From an uncultured Alphaproteobacteria bacterium (GTDB lineage: Bacteria; Pseudomonadota; Alphaproteobacteria; RF32; CAG-239): a DNA stretch of 21,952 nt. The notes beneath the pieces were generated by a model that did no database searches, was not told the origin of the DNA, and was given only the letters and a program-made list of their open reading frames with translations. Shown here piece by piece: positions 14,284-20,852 of this stretch (positions are counted from its first letter, which is position 1; the number at the start of each line of letters is the position of its first letter). The stretch is from contig CAKQUE010000016.1 in the NCBI GenBank assembly GCA_934277435.1, positions 1-21,952 of the forward strand. Reading direction: 5' to 3'. The translations under genes were made by a program, and so were the position numbers.

Positions 14284-16029
14284 TTATTTCAAAACATTCA
14301 TTATATCCGCAGTAATTTGTTCCGGCGTTAGATGATAACGCTTCATCAATTCGGCATACGGAACTCGGTCGGTGAATTCTTTTTTGGCTCCAAAGTTCAA
14401 AACTTTTACTTTGCTAGCGCCATAGAAAGAAGCGATTTTCTCGCCAAAACCGCCGTCAAGCTCGCCATTTTCTAAAGTTGCCACAACCTGATGATTTTTT
14501 GCTAATTCCTTCAGCAATTTTTTATCAACACCGGTAATATAGCGTGGGTTAACCAAAGTCGCGTCAATGCCCTGCTCTTTTAATTCAGCCACCACACTTT
14601 CGCCGAGTTCAAAAAAACTACCCAGCGCTAAAACCGCAACTTTAGAACCTTCTTTAACTAGCTGATAGCGATTCAAATCGCCATAACTTTCTTCGGCTTT
14701 TCCGCCTTTGGTTACGGCTAACGGAACACGAATAACCACCGGATGTTCATTTTGTTTCAAGCCCCAGTTCAGCATAGCCAAATATTCTTCTTTGCCAGTT
14801 GGCGCCAAATAAACAATGTTTGGAATATTAGCAACCAGCGGAATATCAAAGCTGCCCAAGTGTGTGGCGTCCATACCGCTGATACCGGCGCTGAACACCA
14901 AAATAACCGCCGGATTGTTGTTTAATGCCAAATCCTGCGACAGTTGGTCGTAAGTACGCTGTAAAAAGCTGCTGTAAACCATAAACACCGGACGGCAGCC
15001 GCCTTTTGCCAAAGCCGAAGCCATTGCCACCGCCTGTTCTTCGGCAATACCAACATCAACATAGTTTTCGCCGAATGAAGCGCGTCGTTCCGGATTTAAG
15101 CCATATGCCCCCGGAGTGCCAGCGGAAATGACCACCATATTTTTATCTTGCTGATGACGGGCATATAAAAAGTCGTAGGTAATGTCACTGTAATTTTCGC
15201 CAGATATATCAGCTGTAATTTCTCCGGTTTTGCGGTCAAACGGCAAACTCCAGTGCCAACGCTCTTTATTTTCTTCTGCTGGCGCATAGCCTTTGCCTTT
15301 TAGGGTATGAATATGTAAAACCGTCGGCTTTTCCACATCTTTAAGTTCCTGCAAAACCTTAATCATATTTTTTTGATTGTTTCCGTCGGCAACGTAGCGA
15401 TATTCAAATCCCCATGCCTTGAACATATTGCATTCGGCCGTACCATTGGTTTCGCGCAGTAAACGCAGATTAGTATAAATTCCGCCGTGATTTTCAGCGA
15501 TAGACATTTCGTTGTCGTTGACAATAATCAAAATATTGCTGTTTAAAACCGCCGCGTTGCTGAAGCCTTCTAACGCCTCGCCGCCGGAAAGTGAACCATC
15601 GCCGATAAGAGCAATAACCTTGTGGTGTTCGCCTAGCAGGTCGCGAGCCTTAGCCAAACCGGTTGCCAAACTTACAGATGTTGAAGTATGCCCCACAATA
15701 AAGTTGTCATATTCGCTTTCATTAGGATTAGTGTAGCCGGAAATCTTCCGCATTTCTTCGGCGTCAAAAAAGCCTTTCCAACGGCCGGTCAGCATTTTAT
15801 GCGGATAGCATTGATGCGAAACGTCATAAACAATTTTATCTTTCGGCGTATCAAAAACATAGTGCAAAGCAATAATAGTTTCCACAATACCCAAATTTGG
15901 TCCCACATGACCGCCAATCAAGCTATCGCGGTTCAAAATACCCTCGCGGATTTCTTGAGCCAGCTGCTGTAATTCTGCCAGTGAAAGTTTTTTTATATCT
16001 TTAGGTGAGTTTATTGTTTCCAATAACAT
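14284..16029 (-). CDS. dxs: 1-deoxy-D-xylulose-5-phosphate synthase, short form, 581 aa
   Basis: Thiamine-diphosphate enzyme joining pyruvate and glyceraldehyde-3-phosphate, the entry step of the MEP isoprenoid pathway and a precursor supply for thiamine and pyridoxal. Transketolase-like motifs: GGHVGPNLG (His41), DVSHQCYPHKMLTGR (69-83), GHTSTSVS (113-120), the ThDP loop GDGSLSGGEALEGFSN (143-158) and VNDNEMSIAENHGG (170-183). The pyrimidine domain has YVDVGIAEEQAVAMASALA, carrying the catalytic Glu. It is ~40-60 residues shorter than typical alphaproteobacterial Dxs and, from memory, closest in wording to short Firmicutes enzymes (HIHTLKGKGYAPAEENKE; WHWSLPFD). That suggests gene transfer or a second Dxs-like paralogue. 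Start at 16029 has AAGGAG 7 nt upstream. Regulation: MerR-type promoter at 16071-16101. Confidence 0.92.
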   Translation of the reverse strand: MLLETINSPKDIKKLSLAELQQLAQEIREGILNRDSLIGGHVGPNLGIVETIIALHYVFDTPKDKIVYDVSHQCYPHKMLTGRWKGFFDAEEMRKISGYTNPNESEYDNFIVGHTSTSVSLATGLAKARDLLGEHHKVIALIGDGSLSGGEALEGFSNAAVLNSNILIIVNDNEMSIAENHGGIYTNLRLLRETNGTAECNMFKAWGFEYRYVADGNNQKNMIKVLQELKDVEKPTVLHIHTLKGKGYAPAEENKERWHWSLPFDRKTGEITADISGENYSDITYDFLYARHQQDKNMVVISAGTPGAYGLNPERRASFGENYVDVGIAEEQAVAMASALAKGGCRPVFMVYSSFLQRTYDQLSQDLALNNNPAVILVFSAGISGMDATHLGSFDIPLVANIPNIVYLAPTGKEEYLAMLNWGLKQNEHPVVIRVPLAVTKGGKAEESYGDLNRYQLVKEGSKVAVLALGSFFELGESVVAELKEQGIDATLVNPRYITGVDKKLLKELAKNHQVVATLENGELDGGFGEKIASFYGASKVKVLNFGAKKEFTDRVPYAELMKRYHLTPEQITADIMNVLK

Positions 16030-16070
16030 AATTTTCTCCTTAAAAATTATAATGTCACGATTCTGTGCTT

Positions 16071-16101
16071 AGCATAAAACTTAGAGCTTACTCTAAGTCA
16101 A
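16071..16101 (-). promoter_or_regulatory. dxs promoter with MerR-family-type operator (19-bp spacer, perfect dyad)
   Basis: Minus strand TTGACT (16096-16101), a 19-bp spacer, TATGCT (16071-16076). The spacer holds a perfect dyad, ACTTAGAG-N4-CTCTAAGT (16079-16098). An over-long 19-20 bp spacer carrying the operator is the signature of promoters activated by MerR-family regulators through DNA distortion. As I recall, the half-site CTTAGAGT matches sites of NmlR/AdhR-type aldehyde/electrophile sensors. No merR-like gene is in the window. Predicted leader ~35 nt. Confidence 0.75.
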
Positions 16102-16113
16102 GAGATTTTTATG

Positions 16114-16791
16114 TTAAAAAGATAATATTATAGAACAAGGTTCATTTTCTTTATCACATGATTTACAAATATTATAAATATCAACAGGAGTTAATTTACT
16201 AATACATTCTCTGTTTTCTCCACATTTTCCATTTCCATAATAAGTTTTACTTTCACTAAAATGATGACCTCTTTCTAGACGAGCACTCTGGAATGTATCT
16301 ACCAAAGGCAGAATTAGATTACTGTACAAATCTGCGCAGGTGTTGTCATCAAAACCAATTTGTTTTTCACCCTGATTTCCTCCTAACCTTATATGCATAT
16401 TAATATGAGGCTCATACTTGGTTTGTGAATAATTTGTAGCATAGGTATAAATTAAGTTTCCATAAGTGTCTGTAAAAGATATACCAACCTTTTCCCAAGT
16501 TGGTGGAATCAAATCTGCTGCCATTATTATTTGATATAACGAATTATCTCCGCTCACTCCCGTTATGCTATTCATTATACTTTCACGATATTCAATTAAT
16601 CCCATAATCAATGTTTTATATTCATCAATCATTCTATTATGTCTAAATTTTTCCATAGCTTTAGAATAACCGGCTATACCACCCACAGACAAAACACCTA
16701 TTATAGCCAACACGCCCAACATTTCTATCATGCTACGACCAAATTGTCCGATATTTTTGCCGCTTCTGCCAAAACCATACAAATTACACAT
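16114..16791 (-). CDS. Prepilin-like (type IV pilin-like) protein 2, 225 aa
   Basis: Same class as 8969-9688. An 18-residue basic leader MCNLYGFGRSGKNIGQFG is followed by RSMIEMLGVLAIIGVLSVGG, with Gly18 at the cleavage position, Arg at +1 and Glu at +5. The 29 residues from that Gly through YSKAM are identical in both proteins although the DNA differs at synonymous sites. The rest is divergent, but six Cys remain in the mature part (NTCADL, GKCGENREC, NICKSCDKENEPC), in an order like protein 1. ATG at 16791 was chosen for GGAG ~9 nt upstream; an earlier in-frame start at 16833 would lie inside the leader terminator. The gene ends 13 nt before the dxs promoter. Confidence 0.82.
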   Translation of the reverse strand: MCNLYGFGRSGKNIGQFGRSMIEMLGVLAIIGVLSVGGIAGYSKAMEKFRHNRMIDEYKTLIMGLIEYRESIMNSITGVSGDNSLYQIIMAADLIPPTWEKVGISFTDTYGNLIYTYATNYSQTKYEPHINMHIRLGGNQGEKQIGFDDNTCADLYSNLILPLVDTFQSARLERGHHFSESKTYYGNGKCGENRECISKLTPVDIYNICKSCDKENEPCSIILSF

Positions 16792-16818
16792 CTTTTCAAT
16801 CTCCAGACACCTAATATA

Positions 16819-16849
16819 TAACACAAAAACCACCTTTTCATCAGGTGGT
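16819..16849 (-). terminator. Rho-independent terminator in the leader of prepilin-like gene 2
   Basis: Minus strand ACCACCT (16849-16843) - GATGAAA - AGGTGGT (16835-16829), then TTTTTGTGTT. It lies only 28-38 nt before the start codon, so it either ends a separate small RNA or acts as an attenuator. Confidence 0.7.
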
Positions 16850-16980
16850 CGGAGAGTTCAACAATCATATCGTTTTAAATGATTCTCTTAGCCTTTAAAA
16901 CTATATTTTCTCCATAGGAAGATTATACAATTTTTGGACATACGCTAAAAGCTCCCCGACCATACTGCTATGTATCGGGG
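16847..16980 (-). promoter_or_regulatory. Alternative pairing region in the leader of prepilin-like gene 2
   Basis: Minus-strand GGUCGGGGAG (16961-16952) can pair fully (10 bp, one G-U) with CUCUCCGACC (16856-16847), whose last three bases belong to the terminator stem. The same GGGG segment instead pairs locally with CCCCGA (16980-16975 with 16959-16954). A third hairpin (16879-16888 with 16853-16868) also competes. These exclusive pairings look like an attenuator or riboswitch expression platform. Upstream, two more hairpins lie at about 16990-17045. Confidence 0.5.
16888..16941 (-). CDS. Candidate 17-aa leader peptide upstream of prepilin-like gene 2
   Basis: Reads MSKNCIIFLWRKYSFKG then TAA. 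GGGGAG lies 10 nt before the ATG and is the same segment that takes part in the competing pairings. A ribosome at the stop codon would cover the 5' arm of the hairpin next to the terminator. It is basic and rich in aromatic residues, with no run of one amino acid as in classic biosynthetic leaders. Could be chance. Confidence 0.3.
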   Translation of the reverse strand: MSKNCIIFLWRKYSFKG

Positions 16981-17089
16981 ATATATTTGATTATCAGCAA
17001 TAACAAATAGCTGACAATTTAACGATGTTATATCCTAACACCGAAAACGATAAGAGCCGTTGAAAGCTCCGCGCATTTACGCTGTGTAT

Positions 17090-17118
17090 ATTATAAAAAG
17101 GAATAGCCCAAAAAGCAA
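17090..17118 (-). promoter_or_regulatory. Candidate promoter for the leader RNA and prepilin-like gene 2
   Basis: Minus strand perfect -10 TATAAT (17090-17095), 17-bp spacer, weaker -35 TTGCTT (17113-17118). Expected start near 17083, giving a ~290-nt leader to the ATG at 16791. It follows directly after the rpsA terminator. Confidence 0.6.
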
Positions 17119-17120
17119 TA

Positions 17121-17154
17121 AAAAAAAGGAAGCCGGTTAAGACCTCCTTTTTTT
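17121..17154 (-). terminator. Rho-independent terminator of rpsA
   Basis: Minus strand AAGGAGGTC - loop - GGCTTCCTT, 9 bp with two G-U pairs plus flanking A/T pairs, then a long T-run. It lies 17 nt after the stop codon; T-rich on both strands. Confidence 0.85.
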
Positions 17155-17170
17155 CTAAAGCAGATTACGC

Positions 17171-18853
17171 TTAGTTAGCTTTTTTCAAAGCTTCGCCCAA
17201 AGCATCACCCAAAGAAGAACCAGAAGATGTGTTAGAATATTCTTCCAAAACTTTCTTTTCTTCTTCTACTTCCAAGGCTTTGATAGACAAACCGAATTTG
17301 CCGTTTTTCTTATCCAAAGATGTAACTTTGGCTTCTACTTCATCGCCTTCTTTGAAGTTATCAGGGTTTTGACCGGCTTTGTCTTTAGACAAGTCAGCTT
17401 TTTTAATCAAAGTAGACAAACCGTTTACTTCAACAATAATGCCTTTGTCTTCGGTTGCTTTTACAACAGCCTTAACAACATCGCCTTTTTTCAAACCAGA
17501 CAAAGCTTCGCTAACAGTATCTTCAGACAACTGTTTGATACCCAAGCTAATGCGTTCTTTTTCTACATCAACGTCAATGATTTTAGCTTCAATTTCTTGA
17601 CCTTTAGAATAGTCTTTAACAGCTTCTTCACCAGATTTATCCCAAGAAATGTCAGACAAGTGAATCATACCGTCGATTTCATCTGTCAAGCCAACAAACA
17701 AACCGAATTCGGTAATGTTTTTGATTTTGCCGGTGATAACAGATCCAACTGGATGTTCTTCAATGTAAGCAGCCCAAGGGTTAGCCATGCATTGTTTAAT
17801 ACCCAAGCTGATACGTCTCTTTTCCGGATCAACTTCCAAGATTTTAACTTTAACTTCTTCAGAAGTAGAAACGATTTTACCCGGATGTACGTTTTTACGA
17901 GTCCAGCTCATTTCAGAAACGTGTACCAAACCTTCGATACCGTCTTCCAATTCAACAAATGCGCCGTAATCAGTAATGTTTGTAACTTTACCGGTGTAAA
18001 CTTCGCCAACATTGTATTTGTCGGCAACAGCTTGCCATGGGTCGTTTTCAAGTTGTTTCATACCCAAGCTGATGCGTTGGTTGTCTTCGTTGAAACGAAT
18101 AACCTGAACTTTTACATTTTGACCAACAGTCAAAACTTCTGCAGGGTGGTTGATACGTTTCCAAGAAATATCGGTAACGTGCAATAAACCATCTACACCG
18201 CCCAAATCAATAAATGCGCCGTAATCTGTGATGTTTTTAACAACACCGTCCAAAATAGCGCCTTCTTTAATACCGTCAATCAATTCAGCGCGAGCTTCTG
18301 CTCTGGTTTCTTCCAAAACAACGCGGCGAGAAACAACGATGTTGCCTCTAACTTTGTCCATTTTCAAAATTTGGAATGGCTGAGAAATACCCATCAAAGG
18401 AGTAATATCGCGGATTGGACGGATATCAATTTGAGAGCCTGGCAAGAAAGCAATAGCACCGTTCAAATCAACAGTGAAACCACCTTTAACACGGCCAAAA
18501 ATAACACCGTTTACGCGTTCGCCGGCGTTCATGCTCTTTTCCAAATCAGCCCAAACTTCTTCGCGGCGAGCTTTTTCTCTAGAAAGAACAATGTTGCCGT
18601 CTCTGTCTTCATAACGGTCAACCAAAACTTCTACCACATCGCCGGCTTTCAATTCCGGATTTGTGCCGAATTCGCGCAAAGGAATGTTGCCTTCAGATTT
18701 CAAACCAACATCAACGGTCACAAAATCTGGAGAAACTTTAATAATGGTACCTTTAACAACAGTACCCAAAATGCCGTTATCGCCGAATTGTTCATTCAAC
18801 AAATCAGCAAAATTTTCTGTCATTTCAGGCATTTTAATATCAGTATTTGTCAT
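17171..18853 (-). CDS. rpsA: 30S ribosomal protein S1, 560 aa
   Basis: Binds mRNA at the 30S subunit and helps unfold it and load weak or Shine-Dalgarno-less messages. Six S1 (OB-fold) repeats are visible at about residues 28-94, 112-177, 196-266, 283-354, 370-440 and 455-524. Repeats 3-5 show the best-conserved YGAFI/V..G.DGL.H.S..SW and RISLG motifs. Repeats 1-2 are the ribosome-binding type and repeat 6 is more divergent. The length is normal for proteobacterial S1 (~555-570). The C-terminal tail is Ser-rich (NTSSGSSLGDALGEALKKAN). Start ATG 18853 lacks a Shine-Dalgarno sequence, common for rpsA, which is autoregulated at translation; Met8 is an alternative start. Flanked by its own promoter and terminator. 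Confidence 0.97.
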   Translation of the reverse strand: MTNTDIKMPEMTENFADLLNEQFGDNGILGTVVKGTIIKVSPDFVTVDVGLKSEGNIPLREFGTNPELKAGDVVEVLVDRYEDRDGNIVLSREKARREEVWADLEKSMNAGERVNGVIFGRVKGGFTVDLNGAIAFLPGSQIDIRPIRDITPLMGISQPFQILKMDKVRGNIVVSRRVVLEETRAEARAELIDGIKEGAILDGVVKNITDYGAFIDLGGVDGLLHVTDISWKRINHPAEVLTVGQNVKVQVIRFNEDNQRISLGMKQLENDPWQAVADKYNVGEVYTGKVTNITDYGAFVELEDGIEGLVHVSEMSWTRKNVHPGKIVSTSEEVKVKILEVDPEKRRISLGIKQCMANPWAAYIEEHPVGSVITGKIKNITEFGLFVGLTDEIDGMIHLSDISWDKSGEEAVKDYSKGQEIEAKIIDVDVEKERISLGIKQLSEDTVSEALSGLKKGDVVKAVVKATEDKGIIVEVNGLSTLIKKADLSKDKAGQNPDNFKEGDEVEAKVTSLDKKNGKFGLSIKALEVEEEKKVLEEYSNTSSGSSLGDALGEALKKAN

Positions 18854-18954
18854 ATAAATTTATATTTCAAAAAATGCCAACCCCACAATGGGCGGACTTG
18901 TACGCGGTTAAAATTTTATAGTTTTTTAGTCGTACCCCTAAATTAACTGATATT

Positions 18955-18982
18955 TTTATAGCTGAAAATTATTATTTTTCAA
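18955..18982 (-). promoter_or_regulatory. Sigma-70 promoter for rpsA
   Basis: Minus strand TTGAAA (18977-18982), 16-bp spacer, TATAAA (18955-18960); predicted ~95-nt leader. A second TATAAA nearer the gene (about 18915-18920) lacks a good -35. The rest of 18983-19061 is AT-rich with no recognised feature. Confidence 0.6.
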
Positions 18983-19061
18983 GTATTTTTTTAAGTTTCA
19001 GCCGGATTTTTTCAGCATTGACTAATAAAAGCTAAAATGTAAAGAACTTTATAAAAAACAA

Positions 19062-19133
19062 TCAATAAGATTTGCGTGTTATCATCATCAAAGCAACACT
19101 CATAAAAAAACAACATACCGCCATTATCTGCAT
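19062..19133 (-). CDS. Possible 23-aa single-helix membrane peptide
   Basis: Starts MQIMAVCCFFMSVALMMI and ends TRKSY: one hydrophobic helix with a short basic C-terminus, the shape of known tiny membrane proteins that attach to larger complexes. A strong Shine-Dalgarno (AGGAG, 7 nt before ATG) and a fair promoter at 19201-19229 support expression. No terminator was recognised. Not assigned to any family. Confidence 0.45.
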   Translation of the reverse strand: MQIMAVCCFFMSVALMMITRKSY

Positions 19134-19200
19134 AAACTTTCTCCTATACAAAAAACAATTATTAATAGTTATAAATTAAATACTATCTTTATGTTTAGTA

Positions 19201-19229
19201 TTGATAAACTATATTTTATCTAGAGTCAA
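19201..19229 (-). promoter_or_regulatory. Promoter for the 23-aa micro-ORF
   Basis: Minus strand TTGACT (19224-19229), 17-bp spacer, TATCAA (19201-19206); start near 19195, ~60-nt leader. Confidence 0.5.
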
Positions 19230-19258
19230 CTAAAACTATAATTTTTTATAAAAATATC

Positions 19259-19286
19259 TTGCATTTGCTGTCTGACTTGCTACACT
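19259..19286 (+). promoter_or_regulatory. Promoter for the 163-aa secreted protein gene
   Basis: TTGCAT (19259-19264), 16-bp spacer, TACACT (19281-19286), about 17 nt before the expected ribosome binding site. Confidence 0.5.
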
Positions 19287-19309
19287 CATAAAAAAATCTG
19301 GAGATTACA

Positions 19310-19801
19310 ATGAAAAAAATTTTTGCTATTCTATGTACAATTATGCTTATACAAAATACAGCATATGCCAAAACCTACCACAATATAGACATTGACTATA
19401 TTTATAAAACAAATGATTGGGAAAGCAAAGCTAAAATAAAAGAAATTATTGATGATTACACTCTGCTTTTACAATATCAAGCTGAATTTGATAATTGCCC
19501 AAAATTGCTACCAGACCTATTTCCCTGCTATGATAAAATCGCTGAAAAAATACTAACAAATTTATATGTTTATCCTGACATGAATTTGAAAGATTACAAG
19601 CAATATAAACAAGCCTTGTCAGAGGCCTATGGCATGCTACATTGCCGCAACAAATACGGCTGGCCTGCAGGAATTATATGTGATGTAAAGCGTATGGATG
19701 ATATGAGCGAACAGCTGAAAAACTACATACAATCTCTGCTCAATGAAAATAAAGAAAATATGCTAGAATTCTATCCGATGTTAGATGATTATAAAAGATG
19801 A
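19310..19801 (+). CDS. Small secreted protein of unknown function, 163 aa
   Basis: Signal peptide MKKIFAILCTIMLIQNTAYA, probable cleavage after AYA (residue 20), then KTYHNIDIDYIY. The mature part is helical and rich in Tyr, Lys and Asn, with four Cys in two pairs (FDNCPKLLPDLFPCYDK and MLHCRNKYGWPAGIICDV), suggesting two disulfides in the periplasm. ATG at 19310 has CTGGAG ~7 nt upstream. No family recognised. The convergent neighbour at 19838-20269 also encodes a ~140-aa secreted helical protein with paired Cys and ends next to this gene; a distant common origin is possible but not shown. Confidence 0.8.
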   Translation: MKKIFAILCTIMLIQNTAYAKTYHNIDIDYIYKTNDWESKAKIKEIIDDYTLLLQYQAEFDNCPKLLPDLFPCYDKIAEKILTNLYVYPDMNLKDYKQYKQALSEAYGMLHCRNKYGWPAGIICDVKRMDDMSEQLKNYIQSLLNENKENMLEFYPMLDDYKR

Positions 19802-19824
19802 GGTTTATATGAACCTCATCTTTT
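19793..19824. terminator. Bidirectional terminator overlapping a stop codon
   Basis: AAAAGATGAGGTT - TATATG - AACCTCATCTTTT: a perfect 13-bp stem between convergent genes. The TGA stop of the 163-aa gene (19799-19801) lies within the 5' arm. Confidence 0.9.
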
Positions 19825-19837
19825 ATAATTTCTACAT

Positions 19838-20269
19838 TTACAAACAGTCAGCTTTTGCACTTTTAATATAGTTTTTCACAAGCTGCTTAATCCAGTATTC
19901 CGCCTCGCTCAAAGCTTCGGTAGTCCGTATTGTTCCTCCAATGTTTTCAGTAATATCGCTATGTTCATTTATATCATGCGACATTGCATATACTGCTTCA
20001 ACCAGTTTATTAAAATTTTCTTTCACCTGCTTATTGCTATGCTGATACATTGCATCAAACAATTTATCAGCCGCCGCTGTCAGACAGTCAATATATTTAT
20101 AATGAGCCTCATTCATTTCAGCTGTAGATTCCGCATTTTCAGGCATATTGATAGAACATCTGCTTAGTTCAATATCCAAACTTTCAACCTTTTTCAAGCA
20201 TTCGGACTTTTCCATTGCATAAGTCGGAACAACATACAGAAAGCTAAGCAGCACTAAAATATATTTCAT
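19838..20269 (-). CDS. Small secreted protein of unknown function, 143 aa
   Basis: Signal peptide MKYILVLLSFLYVVPTYA with likely cleavage after TYA, then MEKSECLKKVESLDIELSRC. The mature part is helical, acidic and carries Cys at SEC, SRC, IDC and ADC. The general look (small periplasmic, helical, spaced Cys) recalls LprI/DUF1311-type proteins, but the defining motif was not found, so no assignment is made. ATG at 20269 was chosen over an upstream frame extension because GAGG lies 6 nt before it. It follows the DUF805-like gene by 8 nt and is likely co-transcribed with it. Confidence 0.78.
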   Translation of the reverse strand: MKYILVLLSFLYVVPTYAMEKSECLKKVESLDIELSRCSINMPENAESTAEMNEAHYKYIDCLTAAADKLFDAMYQHSNKQVKENFNKLVEAVYAMSHDINEHSDITENIGGTIRTTEALSEAEYWIKQLVKNYIKSAKADCL

Positions 20270-20277
20270 CTTTAACC

Positions 20278-20775
20278 TCACATTGAAAGCAAATACCACA
20301 ACAACGCAGTTACGCTGACAAAAAAAGCAAAATATAAAAACGGATAGCGCAAAATCGGATTAGAGATATCTTTATCATTCTTCGGCGTTTTTGTTCCTTC
20401 CAATTCGGCAAAACTAAAGGCAAATATAATAAATGGCACCCCCTTATCATCTTGAATAAATTTATTTTCCGGCAGTAAAATACTCAAAAAACACCATATT
20501 GCATAAGCAGACAAAATAATGATATGCCAAGTACCTTTTCTTCCCATATAACGCAAACGCTTTTGATAGGCAGCAAGTATAATATAAAAGCAAAAAAGTC
20601 CGCCGACCAAAAAAGCATAGGTATTCATAAATTTTGTCGGGATAAGCACTATCAATAATGTATATAAAACGACCTGCCAAAACATATCGCTGTCATATTT
20701 CCCTCTAAAAGAAAATAATTGCAGCACACAAAATATTTTATCTTGCAACTTTATAAAGTATTTATCCATATCCAT
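20278..20775 (-). CDS. DUF805-like inner-membrane protein, 165 aa
   Basis: About four membrane helices: ~31-47 (FWQVVLYTLLIVLIP), ~50-68 (TYAFLVGGLFCFYIILAA), ~83-100 (WHIIILSAYAIWCFLSIL) and ~145-163 (FLYFAFFVSVTALLWYLL). The N-terminal FSFRGKYDSDMFW and the central YQKRLRYMGRKGTW correspond in position to the 'F..GR.sR..fW' and 'kRLhD.grSGw' marks of DUF805 proteins, though both are degenerate and the segment at ~105-140 is an insertion-like hydrophilic loop. Function of the family is unknown. Start 20775 (ATG) or two codons later at 20769, which is better spaced from AGAAAG. Promoter at 20823-20851; same transcript as 19838-20269. Confidence 0.75.
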   Translation of the reverse strand: MDMDKYFIKLQDKIFCVLQLFSFRGKYDSDMFWQVVLYTLLIVLIPTKFMNTYAFLVGGLFCFYIILAAYQKRLRYMGRKGTWHIIILSAYAIWCFLSILLPENKFIQDDKGVPFIIFAFSFAELEGTKTPKNDKDISNPILRYPFLYFAFFVSVTALLWYLLSM

Positions 20776-20790
20776 ACTTTCTATAAATAT

Positions 20791-20824
20791 ATAGTAGGCA
20801 TTTTATATCTAAAACACCTACTAT
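20791..20824 (-). other. Inverted repeat between the 290-aa and DUF805-like genes
   Basis: ATAGTAGG (20791-20798) and CCTACTAT (20817-20824) are perfect arms, with TTTTA/TAAAA pairing inside. It could end the upstream transcript, but the T-run is poor. It also overlaps the -10 region and start site of the next promoter, so it could be an operator. Confidence 0.5.
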
Positions 20825-20851
20825 GATACTTTATATAAAAATACAAGTCAA
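20823..20851 (-). promoter_or_regulatory. Sigma-70 promoter for the DUF805-like gene
   Basis: Minus strand TTGACT (20846-20851), 17-bp spacer, TATCAT (20823-20828). The -35 box lies just beyond the stop codon of the upstream 290-aa gene. Confidence 0.6.
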
Positions 20852-20852
20852 G

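Noticed and set aside
16819..17083. tmRNA, 6S RNA, RNase P RNA or SRP RNA in the structured region before prepilin-like gene 2
   Set aside because: None of the key motifs (tag-peptide reading frame with CCA end, GAGGAAAGUCC, GGAAG tetraloop domain) could be found; kept only as an unknown leader/small RNA.
17369..18187. Long plus-strand reading frame (272 codons) inside rpsA
   Set aside because: Antisense shadow of the repetitive S1 coding sequence; Phe/Asn-rich translation with no ribosome binding site.
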